This document shows positions 16,168 through 26,056 of a stretch of DNA of 64,000 bases, piece by piece. The translations under genes and the position numbers were made by a program. The DNA comes from Cellvibrionaceae bacterium (GTDB taxonomy: Bacteria > Pseudomonadota > Gammaproteobacteria > Pseudomonadales > Cellvibrionaceae). Location: the NCBI GenBank assembly GCA_025800365.1, contig JAOXRT010000147.1, positions 1-64,000 on the forward strand, written 5' to 3'. How positions within the stretch are numbered: the first letter of the stretch is position 1; each line of letters opens with the position of its first letter. Below the pieces are notes generated by a model. The model was given only the letters and a program-made list of their open reading frames with translations. It did no database searches and had not been told where the DNA came from.

Positions 16168-17328
16168 CTAATCTAGAATGCTTTGATAATTCTCAGAGAA
16201 CACATCCCTGCCGATAATCAGCTTCATGATCTCTGAACTACCTGCCAATATGCGATTGATGCGGGCATCGGTGAACATATTACAAATAGGGTACTCTTTC
16301 ATATAGCCGGCCCCTCCGTGAAGCTGTACACCCAAATCTAACATGCGGCCTTCAATTTCGCTGGCCTGTAATTTTGCTTTAGCCGCCATATTGACGCTTA
16401 GCTCACCTTTATTGTGGAGGGTTACACAAGTATCTACATAGGCCTGCATGATATCGATCTCGGCATCCATTTCCGCCATCGTAAATTGAGTGTTTTGCAT
16501 ATGGGAAAGTGGCTTACCGAAAACCTTTCTCTCCATCACAAACTGACGCGTCAAATCAAATGCCCGTCGAGCATTCGCCGTTGACCCTACGGCCGCAATC
16601 AAGCGCTCTTCTGCTAAACCTTGCATTAAATAGAAGAAGCCATGACCTGGCTCACCCAATACATTATCTTTGGGAATGCGCACATTATTAAAAAATAGCT
16701 CAGCGGTATCCTGGGCCTTCATACCCATTTTATCGAGATTACGGCCACGCTCGAATCCTTCCATATCTCGTTCCACAACGACTAGAGTCATAGCATGCGG
16801 ATTGTTTTCAGGATCGTTCTTTGCAGCAACAATAATGAGATCCGCATTAATACCGTTGGAGATATAGGTCTTTGAACCATTAAGAATAAAATCGTCACCA
16901 TCGGGCTTTAAGGTACTGCGCATGCCCGCTAGATCGCTACCCGCATCAGGTTCGGTCATCGCGATAGCAAGGATTTTTTCACCTCGAACACAAGGAGGTA
17001 GAAAACGTTTCTTCTGCTCTTCATTCCCAAAGTGATCTAAATATGGGCCCACTAAACGGCTATGCAGCGTCGCAAACCACTCACCTGTGCCCGCCCGCGC
17101 ATTTTCTTCGATAATGATTTGCTCATAACGAAAATCGCGATCGCCCATACCGCCGTATTCTTCATCTGGCCAGATCATCAAGAAGCCCTGCTCACCAGCT
17201 TTTAGGAATGCTTCGCGATCAACAATCTCCTGCTCTCGCCAGCGCTCCATATGAGGGCTAATTTCTTGTTCTAAAAACTTGCGATAGGCCTCGCGAAACA
17301 TGGCCTGCTCTTCGGTAAAAACTCTCAT
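16168..17328 (-). CDS. Acyl-CoA dehydrogenase
   Basis: The 386-residue flavoenzyme introduces the alpha-beta double bond into acyl-CoA in fatty acid breakdown. FAD and substrate motifs are clear: AIAMTEPDAGSDLAGMR and TYISNGINADLIIV in the middle, GVQLHGGAGYMKEYP and INRILAGSSEIMKLIIGRD at the C-terminus. The short-chain-type catalytic Glu position (YEG) reads LAG here, so the base is more likely the Glu in GLAEERLIAAVG, as in long-chain and isovaleryl enzymes (inference). Chain-length preference is unknown. It is on the same strand as the thioesterase gene, 118 bases downstream of it. Confidence 0.92.
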   Translation of the reverse strand: MRVFTEEQAMFREAYRKFLEQEISPHMERWREQEIVDREAFLKAGEQGFLMIWPDEEYGGMGDRDFRYEQIIIEENARAGTGEWFATLHSRLVGPYLDHFGNEEQKKRFLPPCVRGEKILAIAMTEPDAGSDLAGMRSTLKPDGDDFILNGSKTYISNGINADLIIVAAKNDPENNPHAMTLVVVERDMEGFERGRNLDKMGMKAQDTAELFFNNVRIPKDNVLGEPGHGFFYLMQGLAEERLIAAVGSTANARRAFDLTRQFVMERKVFGKPLSHMQNTQFTMAEMDAEIDIMQAYVDTCVTLHNKGELSVNMAAKAKLQASEIEGRMLDLGVQLHGGAGYMKEYPICNMFTDARINRILAGSSEIMKLIIGRDVFSENYQSILD

Positions 17329-17446
17329 GGTGGCGCTCCTTATTCAGCATTTTATTAGGGCCTAAGCCCTCATAATAAGGGCAGCGAAGCAAAACCCACC
17401 ATGGCAAAGTTTTTCAAGCGAGAGACGAAAACTACCAATCGTTCTG

Positions 17447-18307
17447 CTAGTCTCGTACTCGAATCAAGCCTTCTTGGGCTGTAGAGGCTAGTAACTGGCC
17501 ATCGTGGCTGTAAAAGCTACCGCGATTAAACGCGCGACTACCGCCACTTTTGGGACTATCCAAATGGTAGTAGATCCACTCATCAACGCGTACGGCATTA
17601 TGAAACCACATTGAGTGATCCAAACTCGCACCCTGAATCTTCTCCATCAAACCCGGCACACGATGTGGCCTTAAGCCCGTAGTCATCAACTTATAATCAG
17701 AAATATAAGTTAATAGGGTACGATGAATATTATCGTTATCCGCTAGCTTACCGTTGAAGCGAAACCAAAATCCATGCTCTGCTTCAGCAGGCTCTGGATC
17801 AATCGGGTGCTGGGGTTGCGTAGAGCGGATATCAACCATGCTTAGCGGAAAAATAAAGGGAGCACTTTTATCGGCATGCCCAGCGTAAATACGCTCGGTG
17901 CGAAGCTGATCACTTTCCAATTCATCCGGCATGGGCGTGCCAGCAGGAAGATCCATCTGGTGCTCTAGACCCTGTTCGGCTTTCTGAAAAGAAATAGAGC
18001 AATTAAAGATAGCGGCGCCATTTTGCTTAGCCACTACTCGGCGGGTATTAAAGCTACCGCCATCGCGAATAGGATCAACATCAAAAATAATGGGGCGCTT
18101 GGCATCACCGGGACGCAAAAAATAGGCGTGCATCGAGTGTGGCTGGCGATCACTCTCAATGGTGCGCGCAGCAGCATTGATTGCTTGCGCCAATACTTGA
18201 CCACCGTACACACGGGGCAAGGCTAGCGGCAAGGAAGTACCACGAAAAAGGTATTTATCCAGTTGCTCGACTTCTAAAGTGTCGAGCAATTGATTCAATT
18301 TGTACAT
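17447..18307 (-). CDS. tesB: Acyl-CoA thioesterase II
   Basis: The 286-residue double-hotdog enzyme hydrolyses acyl-CoA to free acid and CoA. It has the expected LFRGTSLPLALPRVYGGQVLAQA start and HAYFLRPGD. The catalytic Asp is in TYISDYKLM, a Ser/Thr in SLDHSMWFHN and a Gln in STAQEGLIR. Length equals E. coli TesB. Likely works with the neighbouring acyl-CoA dehydrogenase in acyl-CoA turnover (inference from position). Confidence 0.93.
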   Translation of the reverse strand: MYKLNQLLDTLEVEQLDKYLFRGTSLPLALPRVYGGQVLAQAINAAARTIESDRQPHSMHAYFLRPGDAKRPIIFDVDPIRDGGSFNTRRVVAKQNGAAIFNCSISFQKAEQGLEHQMDLPAGTPMPDELESDQLRTERIYAGHADKSAPFIFPLSMVDIRSTQPQHPIDPEPAEAEHGFWFRFNGKLADNDNIHRTLLTYISDYKLMTTGLRPHRVPGLMEKIQGASLDHSMWFHNAVRVDEWIYYHLDSPKSGGSRAFNRGSFYSHDGQLLASTAQEGLIRVRD

Positions 18308-18539
18308 CGGCTACATTCACTGTTTACATTACTATGGGGCACGTCTTCAGAGCCGCATGATCAAGGCTTCAACTTGCTAAAGTCTTAGTGCTTTTTAAAT
18401 CGGGCAAGGCAGAAGAAACGAGAAGGCTCACTTTACTGAGCCTCATAGAAAAGAACAAGCAATCAAACAGCAATAAATTGTCAGTATTCACCAAGACTAT
18501 AAACGCTAAGCGAGAGTAGCGTCAGCCTTTGCTTTAGCT

Positions 18540-19271
18540 TTACCAGGTTTCGACCCAAGGTCGCAGATCCATTTCAAAAGTCCAGGCATCTCTCGGCTGG
18601 CGATGTAGCTGTACATAGGCCTCAGCAATCGAGCTCGGCTGCACAATATCATCTTCTGGGCGATCTTGTTTATGAACTAAGAAGTTTTCACGAATCCACT
18701 GGGTGTCCACTGCAGCATCGATAACAACATGGGCCACATGAATATTTTCGGGTGCCAGTTCTCTGGCCATGCTCTGAGCTAGGGCTCGCAAACCATGCTT
18801 AGCACTGGCAAAAGCGGCAAAGCCTGCCGCACCGCGTACACTGGCCGTAGCGCCAGTGAAGATTATTGTGCCTTTGCCACGAGGCAACATGGTTTTGGCC
18901 GCTTCACGACCCGTTAGGAAACCGCCAAAACAAGCCATTTCCCATATTTTAGAGAACTTACGGCTACTGGTTTCTAAGATCTTCATGGGTACATTGGCAC
19001 CCACATTAAACACGGTAACCGCCAATGGCCCAACCTCAGATTCGATCCGAGCAAAAAGAGCGGTGATGGCCTCTTCATCACGGGCATCCACGGACCAGCC
19101 GTGAGCATTGCCGCCAGCAGCCTCGATTTCGGATACCAGCGATTGCAGTTTGTCGCCATTGCGTCGCACCGCAACAACCGTATAACCTTCTTGTGCAAAG
19201 CGCCTGGCTATGGCGCTTCCAATCGCATCACCCGCCCCAACAACCAAAGCGACTTCTTGTTTCTCAGTCAT
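18540..19271 (-). CDS. Short-chain dehydrogenase/reductase
   Basis: This SDR has VALVVGAGDAIGSAIARRFAQ at the N-terminus (VGAGDAIG replaces the common TGxxxGIG) and NVGANVPM in place of NNAG. The usual Ser-Tyr-Lys triad is altered: the region IFTGATASVRG ... AAFASAKHGLRAL has Phe where the catalytic Tyr normally stands. It may therefore be an atypical or non-catalytic member. The ATG at 19271 is chosen because GGTGAG lies just upstream; longer starts would add 15 unlikely residues. It lies on the same strand as the HxlR gene, 114 bases downstream of it. Confidence 0.8.
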   Translation of the reverse strand: MTEKQEVALVVGAGDAIGSAIARRFAQEGYTVVAVRRNGDKLQSLVSEIEAAGGNAHGWSVDARDEEAITALFARIESEVGPLAVTVFNVGANVPMKILETSSRKFSKIWEMACFGGFLTGREAAKTMLPRGKGTIIFTGATASVRGAAGFAAFASAKHGLRALAQSMARELAPENIHVAHVVIDAAVDTQWIRENFLVHKQDRPEDDIVQPSSIAEAYVQLHRQPRDAWTFEMDLRPWVETW

Positions 19272-19385
19272 CATCTCACCTATGCAATTCGCTGAATGAC
19301 AGACATCATTAAACACAAGGTTCCATTTTGCAACCCTTTGCTTAGATCAAGCTGAAAACGAAATCGCTTGTCGAGTTATAAAGAC

Positions 19386-19895
19386 TTACTTTTTAGATTT
19401 CGCCAAAGCACGAACTCCAGGGCGAAGCTCATCAAGATCTAAACCTTTGAGGGCGGGCCCAGCTACAGGGCGCATATCTTGGGGGCGTATTGGCTCTTTG
19501 CAGTCCGGGCAGAAATAAGCCGGCTTAATACGTTGGCCACAGCTTTTATGCTCATACTCAATGGGCGCTCCAGCATCGCCTGCCATCCATCGATCCCCCC
19601 ACTGAACTAGCGAAAGCATAATAGGATAGAGATCCAAACCCTTTTCAGTCAGCAAATATTCGTAGCGCGGAGGCTTTTCTTGGTATAAGACCTTCTCAAA
19701 TACCCCCTCTTCCACAAGCTTGTTAAGGCGGTCAGAGAGGCGGTGTTTAGTTAGCCCGATATCAGACTGAAAATCAGAGAAGCGGCGAGCTTTTAGGAAA
19801 GCACTGCGAATAATCAATAGACTCCAACGATCCCCAACCACAGAAAGGGCTCGGGATACTGAGCAGGTCTCATTGCCTATGTCATTCCAGCGCAT
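19386..19895 (-). CDS. HxlR-family transcriptional regulator
   Basis: The 169-residue protein has the HxlR winged helix: CSVSRALSVVGDRWSLLIIR, RRFSDFQSDIGLTKHRLSDRL, then KPPRYEYLLTEKGLDLYPIM. Residue C11, in the N-terminal ETCSVSRAL, is at the place of the redox-sensing cysteine of many HxlR members. A C-terminal extension with CGQRI and CPDC could bind zinc. It probably controls nearby genes such as the SDR downstream. Confidence 0.9.
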   Translation of the reverse strand: MRWNDIGNETCSVSRALSVVGDRWSLLIIRSAFLKARRFSDFQSDIGLTKHRLSDRLNKLVEEGVFEKVLYQEKPPRYEYLLTEKGLDLYPIMLSLVQWGDRWMAGDAGAPIEYEHKSCGQRIKPAYFCPDCKEPIRPQDMRPVAGPALKGLDLDELRPGVRALAKSKK

Positions 19896-20112
19896 TAAAT
19901 TAATCCTCGTTATCTTGATAGGGATTATAGAGTTTCGTAATCAGGCTGGCAAAATCTGTACCCTAGGTAGCCGCTTGCGACATAGAAGTGCTAACTCGTC
20001 CACTTCTCGAAACCCCGCTCTGCCTTTGGATACCCTCATAAGCATGAGGGTGATAAACTAAGCCTCTACGTCATTATGCGGCATTTCTACTTAAAGGATC
20101 TTTGGAATTATC

Positions 20113-21414
20113 GTGAGCATTTTAGAAAAAGCCAAAAACCTATTTGGCAAAAGCAAACATACAGAGGCTGCCAAACCAAGCACCCCTGCTGCAGAGAAGC
20201 CAATTAGCATCGAGGGCTCCCTCAAGCTGAGCTTACTTCAGGATCGCAAGGACATTGCGGGCTTATGCAAAGTTCTATACCACATTAAACTTAAGTCTGA
20301 GCTTCCCGAAGGCTTTGAAGGTTTCAGTGCTGAAATCTTAGATGATAAAGATACAGTATTGGGTAGTGCTCATATGGATCATCGCCTAGATGATGAGCAA
20401 AGGTGGTTCGCCATTAATACTCACAACTTAGAAAATGATAGTCATACTATTCGCTGCCGTGTGTTATTCAATGGCCAGCCACAATTCGAAGACAGTCTTA
20501 AAATTACCATTTCCAATGTGGGAGAGCTGGCTAACCGCGTCAGCGACAGCTTAAAAAGCTATGACAGCCCAACGGTTATCAGCCAAGACTGCAACAGCAC
20601 CTTGTTTAATTTCCAAGATCAATCATTGACTCCATGGTTTGATCGCGACGACGCCAAAGCCCATCTAGAGAATAAGGCCGCAAACAATTCATTCGTTAAA
20701 GAACACCAGCAAAAACTAAGCGAATTTCTCGACAACGGCTTTATGGTTTTGGAAGGCTGGCTGGATGACGACTTCATTGATAAGTTAAATAGCGATATTG
20801 ATGACGCCGTCGCTAAAAAAGTACAAGGTTACGAAGTTGGCAGTAGCCAACGTATTATGGGACTACATAGCTCCCATAAGCATATTAATCACCTTTGGAA
20901 GTATCCTAAAGTTTTGGAGATGCTTTCTCATATTTTCGAAGATGAAGCACGTCCCTGCCAAACACTAACTTATGTATTCGGCAGCCAGCAGTCTTATCAC
21001 CAAGATACGGTCCACCTAACCCCCTTCCCTGCCGGCTATATGTGTGGTGTCTGGGTAGCCCTTGAGGATATTCAAGTCGGCTCCGGTGAACTTCGTGTAT
21101 TAAAAGGCAGTCATCGATTACCAAGAATCTATCGCGAAACCGTTGATTGCCCACAGGTAATTAATAATCAATGGGATGAGTTTGCAAAAACTGTTGATTT
21201 GAAATGGCAAGACATGATCGCTGATCAACGATTTGAAGAAATGCCTTACCTGGCGAAGAAAGGTGATATCTTAATTTGGCATGAGAACCTAATGCACGGT
21301 GGTAGCCTGCGCGAAAATATGGAACAAAGCCGACGCAGCATTGTAAGCCACTATTTTGCGAAAGGTGCGCTTGGCTTTTATGACTCTAGCGGTATTCCAG
21401 CGATTTTACAGTAA
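20113..21414 (+). CDS. Phytanoyl-CoA dioxygenase (PhyH) family protein with N-terminal extension
   Basis: The C-terminal 230 residues are a PhyH-type Fe(II)/2-oxoglutarate oxygenase. The iron ligands are H296 and D298 in SYHQDTVHL and H395 in ENLMHGGSLR, with the oxoglutarate-binding arginine in the QSRRS segment. The first 150 residues form a separate beta-rich domain (SIEGSLKLSLLQ ... FSAEILDDKDTVLGSAHMD) without a recognised family. It starts with GTG. It converges on the glycan operon, and PhyH proteins often modify sugars or small molecules in such clusters; hydroxylation of a glycan or lipid is only inferred. Confidence 0.85.
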   Translation: MSILEKAKNLFGKSKHTEAAKPSTPAAEKPISIEGSLKLSLLQDRKDIAGLCKVLYHIKLKSELPEGFEGFSAEILDDKDTVLGSAHMDHRLDDEQRWFAINTHNLENDSHTIRCRVLFNGQPQFEDSLKITISNVGELANRVSDSLKSYDSPTVISQDCNSTLFNFQDQSLTPWFDRDDAKAHLENKAANNSFVKEHQQKLSEFLDNGFMVLEGWLDDDFIDKLNSDIDDAVAKKVQGYEVGSSQRIMGLHSSHKHINHLWKYPKVLEMLSHIFEDEARPCQTLTYVFGSQQSYHQDTVHLTPFPAGYMCGVWVALEDIQVGSGELRVLKGSHRLPRIYRETVDCPQVINNQWDEFAKTVDLKWQDMIADQRFEEMPYLAKKGDILIWHENLMHGGSLRENMEQSRRSIVSHYFAKGALGFYDSSGIPAILQ

Positions 21415-21457
21415 AGCTATCGAATAAATACCGGCCACCGCCAAGCTCAATCGAGTC

Positions 21458-21492
21458 GTCGTCTCACCATCACCTTGAGATGACGGCTTTTC
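21458..21492 (+). terminator. Possible terminator of the dioxygenase gene
   Basis: GTCGTCTCA pairs with TGAGATGAC (9 bp including one G-U) around a 9-base loop, followed by GGCTTTTCT. The T-run is short, so this is a moderate call; it lies 44 bases after the stop. Confidence 0.4.
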
Positions 21493-21497
21493 TAGCC

Positions 21498-22601
21498 TTA
21501 TTTGACTGCCTTACTCAAAGCCTGGAGATAGGCGAACGCATTTTTCTCATCCGGCTCCAGATAGGCCCCTTCACTCCACTCATTCCAAGCATTGATAAAT
21601 AACAACTCTTTGTTATTCTCTCGCTCTACTCGAATCAGCTCACGAAGGGTTTTTTCAAATAAATCTACCGATGTATTTTTGAAGTACTTACTCTTCACCC
21701 CATATCTGGCAGTATTATCCCAATCCGCAATGATCGATTGATACTCACTTTTTCCAGCCATGCTAGCCGATTTAAGAAGCCACTCGCAAAAATCTTGATA
21801 GTCGTAAGCATATTGCTTTTGCAGCTTATATTTGGCTCTCGACACTGGCCGCTGGATAAATTCAGGCATAGATCTTAGCAAAGCCTCGATACGAGACATC
21901 AAACCGGATCGATTTGCTGATTTATTAAAATAGTCTCGCGGCTGAAAATTTATTGTGCCTTTAAAGTTAGCAAAAACGCTATTTTGGGTAGCAAAGTCAT
22001 AAGATTTCATTGCTAGCCAGTGAATTCCCTCGATGCCATCGGCTTGCGCTAGCTCATCAAAATAAGCCATATACTCTTGATATTGAGTAAGGATTTCCGG
22101 TCTATAAATGCATAATACAGGCTTGCCATCTATTTTCAGATAATTTTCCTGCTGAAAATGTTCCCTCAAATATAAGTAGTGCTGCCTCCAAATTTCTCGG
22201 TCAGTTGAAGAGCTCTGTGCAACAAGTACATCAGGGCTTCCTATCCACTGTCTTGTCCAGCTCTCATTCGCCCAAGTTATACAGTATTTTAAATTATGTC
22301 CTGTACTGTTTTTAAAGTGCTCTATCGGCTTTTCTAGCATTAACTTTCCATCAAACCAATAGTGATAGAAATTGAAACCCGCCAAGCCATATTGCTCGGC
22401 CAAAGCTATCTGCGCCTCGATTGTCGAGCGTTCAGATTGATCGTAATAATTATTATTGAGGGGAACTCTAGGTTGGTACTGGTCCTCAGAATAACATTTT
22501 GCAGGCTTAATCAACTGCCAATCAGTAAAGCCTTCCCCCCACCAAGCATTATTCTCATCTATCTCGTAAAACTGAGGAAAATAAAACGCAAAGACGTCCA
22601 T
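21498..22601 (-). CDS. WbsX-like glycan-processing protein (GH99-like)
   Basis: The 367-residue protein starts FAFYFPQFYEIDENNAWWG and ends with LLFINAWNEWSEGAYLEPD, both hallmarks of WbsX-type proteins encoded in O-antigen clusters. The fold is a TIM barrel related to glycoside hydrolase family 99. Whether it makes or cleaves glycosidic bonds is debated for the family. No signal peptide is seen, so it acts in the cytoplasm. It is the last gene of the ten-gene operon, 2 bases after the preceding gene. Confidence 0.82.
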   Translation of the reverse strand: MDVFAFYFPQFYEIDENNAWWGEGFTDWQLIKPAKCYSEDQYQPRVPLNNNYYDQSERSTIEAQIALAEQYGLAGFNFYHYWFDGKLMLEKPIEHFKNSTGHNLKYCITWANESWTRQWIGSPDVLVAQSSSTDREIWRQHYLYLREHFQQENYLKIDGKPVLCIYRPEILTQYQEYMAYFDELAQADGIEGIHWLAMKSYDFATQNSVFANFKGTINFQPRDYFNKSANRSGLMSRIEALLRSMPEFIQRPVSRAKYKLQKQYAYDYQDFCEWLLKSASMAGKSEYQSIIADWDNTARYGVKSKYFKNTSVDLFEKTLRELIRVERENNKELLFINAWNEWSEGAYLEPDEKNAFAYLQALSKAVK

Positions 22602-22603
22602 AG

Positions 22604-24826
22604 TTAAGGTCTTACGAATTTGATAAGCAGAGAGTGAAGTTTTACTAAGATTTTTTTGCTGACAGAACCTAATTGAGTCGTACTGTTAATCTTAGCCCGA
22701 GAGTAAAGCAGAAAGTCCAGTAAAACCGATCGGTAAGAGCTTTGCTGATCTATATATAATGCGCTATCGCCTGATTGCTGATGAGCAATAGCATAAGGAT
22801 TGTTATGGGTCTTTTTCGCCAGAATATATCGACGGCCCGATATTTGTGAGCCTTGTAATGGCAAGCTATTGTAGTCTGCCGCCATCGCCTGACAATCTCT
22901 AGGCTTTTCCAAACGCAAATTTTGCTTAGCCGCGATGATCAATTCTCTATCTTCATAAAGAGCTTGGACATGCTCTAGCAAACTATCAGCGCTCGGATCC
23001 ATCAGCCAGCCATTTTTATCGACGACAATTCGGTCTCGATAAGCTCCTAGCTTAGTAGCCAGCACGGGAATTCCTGCAGCCCAAAGCTCACTCAATGTAT
23101 AACTAAAAGTTTCCTCGATTATTGACATCAGCATGCCAATATCTGGATCAATATCTTTCAAGATATCTCCAAGCTCCTCGCCCTTGTAGCTTGGCATAAT
23201 CGTTAATGATTTAGATGGCTGGAATAAGGACGCCGACTCCCCACAACCTAGCAAGTAGATATCAGCAATTTTTGAAAGCTCACTCAGCGAGCCTTGAAAT
23301 AGCTTTAGACCTTTGATTTCTACTAAGCTGCCTAAAACAACAATTTTTAATTTTTCAGGACTGACTTCGCAACTGTTTTCTCTAACAGTTTCCAGTCTTG
23401 CGATGTGCTGCGCTGGAAGTCCATGAGCAATAATGGAAATCTTGCTGTCAATGGTAGAGTCAACTAGATTCAAAAACTGATCTTTAACACTTTGGCAGGG
23501 AGCAACCATCTGAATATTAGCTTGCTTCACCAATTCTCCATAGGTACTACGAAGCAGCTGCCATTGCAGATCACTGACATTATCGAATAGCTTCATCAAA
23601 TCTAAGCAATACGGATAGTAATCATGCAACACTACTGTCGTTGGCAAACCAGTTCGCAACACGTCCAAAGACTGGCCTATCAAAGATGAAAGAGCTATTT
23701 TTTCAATGCCATAATCTTCAATTATTGATTCTAGAATCTGTGCATACTGAGCATGAAAGACGGCAGTTGAAGCAATGCTGTCGGCCAGAACCCACTGCTG
23801 CAGTGGCACATCCATTTCTCCACTGCGATAAAGTGCCAGAGATTGCGCGAAGGCGCCTCTCACTCCGATAGGACGCAAAACCAAATTTCGATTTTGCTCA
23901 TCGGCCTCAATAAAATCCTGCACCCAACGACCCAATCCACCACCCCAGCTATGGGCGATGTGTAATTGGACGGCTTTGCTTGTGATAACTTTTGGCGGCT
24001 CTTCTTCGCGAACAATTAATTCCGCCAAAGCGTGACTGAAGCGATTGATTGGGTGGTTTACCCTTTGAGCACAAAGCTCCGCCCTCAGCACATGATCGGC
24101 ACTCAATAAAGATTCCGATAGCGGCCTATCATCGACAAACACATGACTTGATAATTGAATTGGCCCCAAAGCAGAAAGCTGCTGATACAGCTCACCATCA
24201 CTTGTGCAAGAAGCCAGGAACCCGACGGGTAAGTCACCGCAAATGAAACTTGCCGAAGCCGATAGCATAACCGTATCGTACGCTTCCGATTCAGCATATT
24301 CATTCAACCACTGGTCTACAGCAGGGGCAGGAAGCCCTCCATCACTAATCGCTTCAGATGAAACCTTATTAACTGGGTGCTTTAGACCTAGCGCACTAAT
24401 CGCAAAGCTTGAAGGATTTTGGAAAGCAGCCAAAGAAAAATAGTCAGCTGCGAGACGCTGCGCCCAGCAATCTGTTGTTACCGCATCGACATGGGTAATA
24501 GCGATGGCCCTGCCGTTATAAGACAGGGTTGATAGTACCGAGTGGAAATATTGCGCTGGTTTAAATCCTTCAACAGGGCAGCTGTAGATATCAAGTTGGG
24601 GAAGTTCGAGTTTACCCCCTGCAATGCCCCGCACTACCCTTTCTAAGTCCTCATTATTTAAGGACGGACTCGCAGTCAAAATATCAAGCCTACTCGGCTT
24701 ACATTGCTTTACTTGATCAACAACCGATTTTGCCAAGACTTTCGAGCACGCATCTAGCGCAACGATTACAATTTCAGGCGATGCAATAAACGCATCGACT
24801 TTAGCTGTTAAGTCTTGGCTGATCAC
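22604..24826 (-). CDS. Large GT4-type glycosyltransferase with N-terminal extra domain
   Basis: The last 460 residues of this 740-residue protein fit a GT-B glycosyltransferase: LHIAHSWGGGLGRWVQDFI opens it. The C-terminal half has LKIVVLGSLVEIKGLKLFQG and the family 4 nucleotide-sugar block EETFSYTLSELWAAGIPVLA. The first 270 residues look like a second alpha/beta (Rossmann-like, GT2-like) domain lacking clear catalytic motifs, so it may be degenerate. A two-domain processive or bifunctional transferase is possible. It lies 3 bases from both neighbours in the operon. Confidence 0.8.
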   Translation of the reverse strand: MISQDLTAKVDAFIASPEIVIVALDACSKVLAKSVVDQVKQCKPSRLDILTASPSLNNEDLERVVRGIAGGKLELPQLDIYSCPVEGFKPAQYFHSVLSTLSYNGRAIAITHVDAVTTDCWAQRLAADYFSLAAFQNPSSFAISALGLKHPVNKVSSEAISDGGLPAPAVDQWLNEYAESEAYDTVMLSASASFICGDLPVGFLASCTSDGELYQQLSALGPIQLSSHVFVDDRPLSESLLSADHVLRAELCAQRVNHPINRFSHALAELIVREEEPPKVITSKAVQLHIAHSWGGGLGRWVQDFIEADEQNRNLVLRPIGVRGAFAQSLALYRSGEMDVPLQQWVLADSIASTAVFHAQYAQILESIIEDYGIEKIALSSLIGQSLDVLRTGLPTTVVLHDYYPYCLDLMKLFDNVSDLQWQLLRSTYGELVKQANIQMVAPCQSVKDQFLNLVDSTIDSKISIIAHGLPAQHIARLETVRENSCEVSPEKLKIVVLGSLVEIKGLKLFQGSLSELSKIADIYLLGCGESASLFQPSKSLTIMPSYKGEELGDILKDIDPDIGMLMSIIEETFSYTLSELWAAGIPVLATKLGAYRDRIVVDKNGWLMDPSADSLLEHVQALYEDRELIIAAKQNLRLEKPRDCQAMAADYNSLPLQGSQISGRRYILAKKTHNNPYAIAHQQSGDSALYIDQQSSYRSVLLDFLLYSRAKINSTTQLGSVSKKILVKLHSLLIKFVRP

Positions 24827-24829
24827 TGC

Positions 24830-26056
24830 TTACGGTACCAACTTCGCAACACTTCTTAAAAGAAACGCAAAACCTTTTAACATGGGTCGCTTTAAACCAC
24901 CGGCTGCACGATGGTTATAGGCTACATGATCAAAATAATGGGACATATCACTGACTACAGTTCTGAAACCCGCACCGGAATCAACAACAACAGTACCAAA
25001 TTCGGTTGTGGTTGACTCAAACTGCGGTCCGCTCTGTTTACCATAGGCATTATCCTTACCATAACGATCTTTATCAGAGAAAGGATCCGGGTAGGTGTAC
25101 TGCAAGTCAGGACTATTTCGATAAACTAAACGCTGAGCATCTTGAATCTCTTCGCCACTATCAAAGAAGGCATACTTCGAAGGCTGCTTACCCAGCTGGG
25201 ATTGACCATTCTTCTCACACTCTGCGATATACCAATCACGCAATTCCCAAAGCGTTTTATTATCCTTGGCGTACTTATTAAGCATGCCTTCTTGGGCACC
25301 ACTATCAAAACCGGAGAAATGATAAAAGCAGAGTGGTAAATCATTAATTTTCACACCCTCTGCCAGACTACCACTCACCTCGCGTGTGGAGATATTCCAA
25401 GTGGCGACATTAAAGATCGGCTTACGCAGTACTTTGATATTTTCAAAGAAACAGGGCGCCAGATTGACCCACTTTTGATCTGTAAATAGACCGTTCGGCC
25501 TGTCGTCACGACAAAATTCGATTAAACGGTCTCGCCACCACTTTGAAAAGCGGCGACCTTCGCCTCGATTGGCGACGCCAACAAAACCTAGGTTGAAAAC
25601 ACCGTACTTCAGGCTGCACATCTCGTTATCCATGATGGCATCGGTAGTTTGCTCCGGCTCTGTCTGATGTGGCGTCAGCAAGATATCGTTATTATCTAGC
25701 TCGGCACACAGCTCTTCCATTGTGTCAAAGAGTGCCATATCGGGGTCAAAGTAAAATACCTTTTCAGCGCCATAGTTTTCAAAGATATGCTCTAAGGCTT
25801 CACCTTTTACAGCGGTACAAAGCTCTACCACTCGATGAGAAAAAACCCAGGCTTTGAAATTATCGACTGCCAAATCCTCAGCAAAGATTACATTATCGAA
25901 AGGCTCCTGAGCCAAATCAAAGCCTTCAGGAAGATCATCAGACAACACTAAATCGAAGCTAACATCGGGGTTATGCTTCTTTAGCGACTGAGCCAATACT
26001 CTAGCCTTCGGTAGATAGTTCTTAGTGATGCTGGTATAGGCGTGTACTTTGTTCAT
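24830..26056 (-). CDS. Glycosyltransferase, GT-A type with DPD motif
   Basis: The 408-residue protein begins VHAYTSITKNYLPKARVLAQS and carries KVFYFDPDMALFDTM, a DxD-type metal/nucleotide-sugar motif at the end of a Rossmann domain, as in GT8-like enzymes. FNLGFVGVANRGEG and GLFTDQKWVNLAPCFF match acceptor-side motifs of this group. Donor and acceptor sugars are unknown. It overlaps the GT2 gene upstream by 4 bases. Confidence 0.78.
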   Translation of the reverse strand: MNKVHAYTSITKNYLPKARVLAQSLKKHNPDVSFDLVLSDDLPEGFDLAQEPFDNVIFAEDLAVDNFKAWVFSHRVVELCTAVKGEALEHIFENYGAEKVFYFDPDMALFDTMEELCAELDNNDILLTPHQTEPEQTTDAIMDNEMCSLKYGVFNLGFVGVANRGEGRRFSKWWRDRLIEFCRDDRPNGLFTDQKWVNLAPCFFENIKVLRKPIFNVATWNISTREVSGSLAEGVKINDLPLCFYHFSGFDSGAQEGMLNKYAKDNKTLWELRDWYIAECEKNGQSQLGKQPSKYAFFDSGEEIQDAQRLVYRNSPDLQYTYPDPFSDKDRYGKDNAYGKQSGPQFESTTTEFGTVVVDSGAGFRTVVSDMSHYFDHVAYNHRAAGGLKRPMLKGFAFLLRSVAKLVP

